Positions 49,324-50,606 of a DNA stretch of 50,606 nt are shown here, in pieces. Both the position numbers and the translations under genes were made by a program. Each line of letters begins with the position of its first letter. Within the stretch, counting starts at the first letter, position 1. The notes below the pieces were generated by a model. The model was not told the origin of the DNA and made no database searches. It worked only from the letters and a program-made list of their open reading frames with translations. The DNA comes from Fimenecus sp045613585 (GTDB lineage: Bacteria; Bacillota; Clostridia; Oscillospirales; Acutalibacteraceae): NCBI GenBank assembly GCA_045613585.1, contig JAZLBG010000060.1, positions 1 through 50,606 on the forward strand. The letters run 5' to 3'.

Positions 49324-50606
49324 CAACAGTTGGCGAATACGCATTCTATGATTTTACTAAAGTTACGGATGTAACAATATCTAACGATGTAATTGCAATT
49401 AGATATGAGGCTTTTCGTTCTTGTAGTAATATTACTGAAATAATTATACCTGATAGTGTTAAGACAATTGATGACTATGCATTTGGATTCTGTAGTAAAC
49501 TTGAAACCATATCCTTTGGAAAAGGAGTAAAATCAATTGGTGCCTACGCTTTTGCTGATTGTGGTAGTCTTACCGAAGTAATCATTCCAGAAAACATTGA
49601 TGATATTAAAACACAAGCATTTTATTATTGCCCAAATTTGGTTTCATTTAAAGTTGATGAAAATAATCAGTATTTTTCAAATGATGAATATGGTGTATTA
49701 TTTAACAAAGATAAAACCACACTTATTCAATATCCTTCTGGTAGTACCTCAACAAGTTATACAATACCTGATGGTGTAACAACACTTTGTAAATATGCGT
49801 TTTATTATGAACAAAACCTTGAAAGTGTAACGATTCCAGATAGTGTAACAACGCTTGAAACGGTAGCGTTTAGAGACTACAACTACGCTTTGACTCTATA
49901 TTATAAAGGTACTCAAACACAATGGGATGAATTATTAGCAAATAACAGTGAAACATCAGATTATCTTAAAAACTATACTGTAATTTGTACAGATAATACC
50001 ACATATCCATCTGGTGTTTGTGGTGATAATCTTACATGGATTTTTAATGAAGAAACAAATACATTGACAATTTCAGGTACAGGTGCAATGTATGATTATG
50101 AAATTAATGATGTGTCAGGCTTTATCAACCAACCATGGAGTGATTTCAGCAGAAATATCAAGCATATCGTTGTTGAAGATGGTGTAACAAGTATTGGTGA
50201 AGCTGCATTTACTTCTTGTGATGCTACAGATATTACAATTGGCAAAGATGTAGCATCAATCGGTAGTGAAGCAATAAAGTATTGTGATTACCTTACTGAA
50301 ATAATCGTTGATGAAGATAACCAATATTATTCAAATGATGAATTTGGTGTGCTTTTCAATAAGGATAAAACAACATTGATTCATTATCCTATTGGTAACC
50401 AAAGAGAAAACTATACTATTCCTGATGGTGTTAAAGTTATTGGAACATATGCATTCGATAAATGCAACAAAACTCTTTTAAAAGTAACTATTCCGAAAAG
50501 TGTAACAACAATTGAAAAATTTGCTTTTAATGTGACCGGTTTCTTGGCATATTATAAAGTTGATTATGTAGGCACACAATCCGAATGGAATTTGGTTTCT
50601 GTTGAC
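49302..50606 (+). CDS. BspA-like protein, continuation in the -1 frame (runs off the window)
   Basis: Reading from 49302 in the -1 frame gives IVINDGITTVGEYAFYDF, exactly the LRR_5 sequence expected after KAIAKK. The frame then stays open for 435 codons to the end of the window. It contains more LRR_5 repeats, a third GDN module (SGVCGDNLTWIFNEETNTL at about 50010) and an insertion (YYSNDEFGVLFNKDKTTLIH) repeated from the first part. No start codon with a ribosome binding site is near the beginning, so it is not an independent gene. It is either fused by frameshifting or the gene is a phase-off or erroneous copy. Confidence 0.85.
   Translation, partial: MVINDGITTVGEYAFYDFTKVTDVTISNDVIAIRYEAFRSCSNITEIIIPDSVKTIDDYAFGFCSKLETISFGKGVKSIGAYAFADCGSLTEVIIPENIDDIKTQAFYYCPNLVSFKVDENNQYFSNDEYGVLFNKDKTTLIQYPSGSTSTSYTIPDGVTTLCKYAFYYEQNLESVTIPDSVTTLETVAFRDYNYALTLYYKGTQTQWDELLANNSETSDYLKNYTVICTDNTTYPSGVCGDNLTWIFNEETNTLTISGTGAMYDYEINDVSGFINQPWSDFSRNIKHIVVEDGVTSIGEAAFTSCDATDITIGKDVASIGSEAIKYCDYLTEIIVDEDNQYYSNDEFGVLFNKDKTTLIHYPIGNQRENYTIPDGVKVIGTYAFDKCNKTLLKVTIPKSVTTIEKFAFNVTGFLAYYKVDYVGTQSEWNLVSVD
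50325..50415 (+). repeat. 91-bp perfect direct repeat, copy 2
   Basis: This is identical to 48550-48640, 1775 bp away. Surrounding repeats of the same protein have diverged much more (compare 49671-49760, which encodes a similar segment with many changes), so this identity implies recent duplication or gene conversion. Confidence 0.9.

Noticed and set aside
1..50606. CRISPR arrays, prophage, tRNA or rRNA genes
   Set aside because: No spaced short direct repeats, phage structural genes, integrases or cloverleaf/TTCGAATC-type sequences were found in the intergenic regions.

Overview
The window is AT-rich chromosomal DNA of an endospore-forming member of the Clostridia. It most resembles gut or rumen Oscillospirales (Ruminococcaceae-like); this placement is inferred from gene content, not from a marker-gene tree. 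Sporulation genes are spread through it (gpr, spoIIP, a pdaA-type deacetylase, an alpha/beta-type SASP, spoIVB). TGA, TAA and TAG all serve as stops, and TTG/GTG starts are fairly common. Promoters with TTGnnn-N17-TATAAT spacing and hairpin-plus-T terminators can be read directly between many units. I see no tRNA, rRNA, CRISPR array, prophage or transposase.

Layout. 1-2.4 kb: the start of rpsT (minus strand) diverges from gpr-spoIIP, which is followed by a 41-codon membrane peptide coupled to spoIIP. 2.4-7.4 kb: YhaM-type exoribonuclease, a DUF2804 protein and a two-component system. 7.4-9.5 kb: trmL (convergent), a 59-aa small protein, the pdaA-type deacetylase and the SASP. 9.6-17.9 kb: a long co-directional run, hprK-murB-rapZ-whiA, two tandem signal peptidases, rbgA-rnhB-yraN, then thrC. 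17.9-22.4 kb: a DUF1540 mini-protein on the minus strand, a metallophosphoesterase, and tig-clpP-clpX. 22.4-36.7 kb: a block between clpX and lon with a DMT permease, a sugar transferase, a degenerate LCP-like protein with a transglutaminase-like protein, folE-folP-folB-folK, a DEDDh exonuclease, an SGNH/DUF4358/MBOAT/DHHW surface O-acylation cluster, and minus-strand serC-serA. 36.9-46.2 kb: lon-engB-lysA-dnaE, then pfkA-aroK. 46.3-50.6 kb: spoIVB, dispersed repeats, a structured non-coding element ending in a strong terminator, and a large BspA-like leucine-rich-repeat surface protein that runs off the window.

How the genes work together. Most genes are core functions: protein quality control (tig, clpP, clpX, lon), ribosome assembly (rbgA, engB), RNA processing, folate, serine, threonine and lysine synthesis, glycolysis and its control (pfkA, hprK), and the cell envelope. 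The accessory parts are mainly cell-surface: signal peptidases, LCP-like and transglutaminase-like proteins, the MBOAT cluster and BspA.

The points most worth a second look are: an in-frame TGA at codon 90 of the only trigger factor gene; a BspA gene whose frame breaks exactly at an A7 slippery heptamer; a 91-bp perfect repeat inside that gene; and the 47.65-47.85 kb intergenic element, which has a plausible promoter, a long stem with a 16-bp perfect base, and its own intrinsic terminator. I did not find a clearly new multi-gene defence or biosynthetic system. The nearest candidates are the LCP-like/transglutaminase pair and the SGNH/DUF4358/MBOAT/DHHW cluster.
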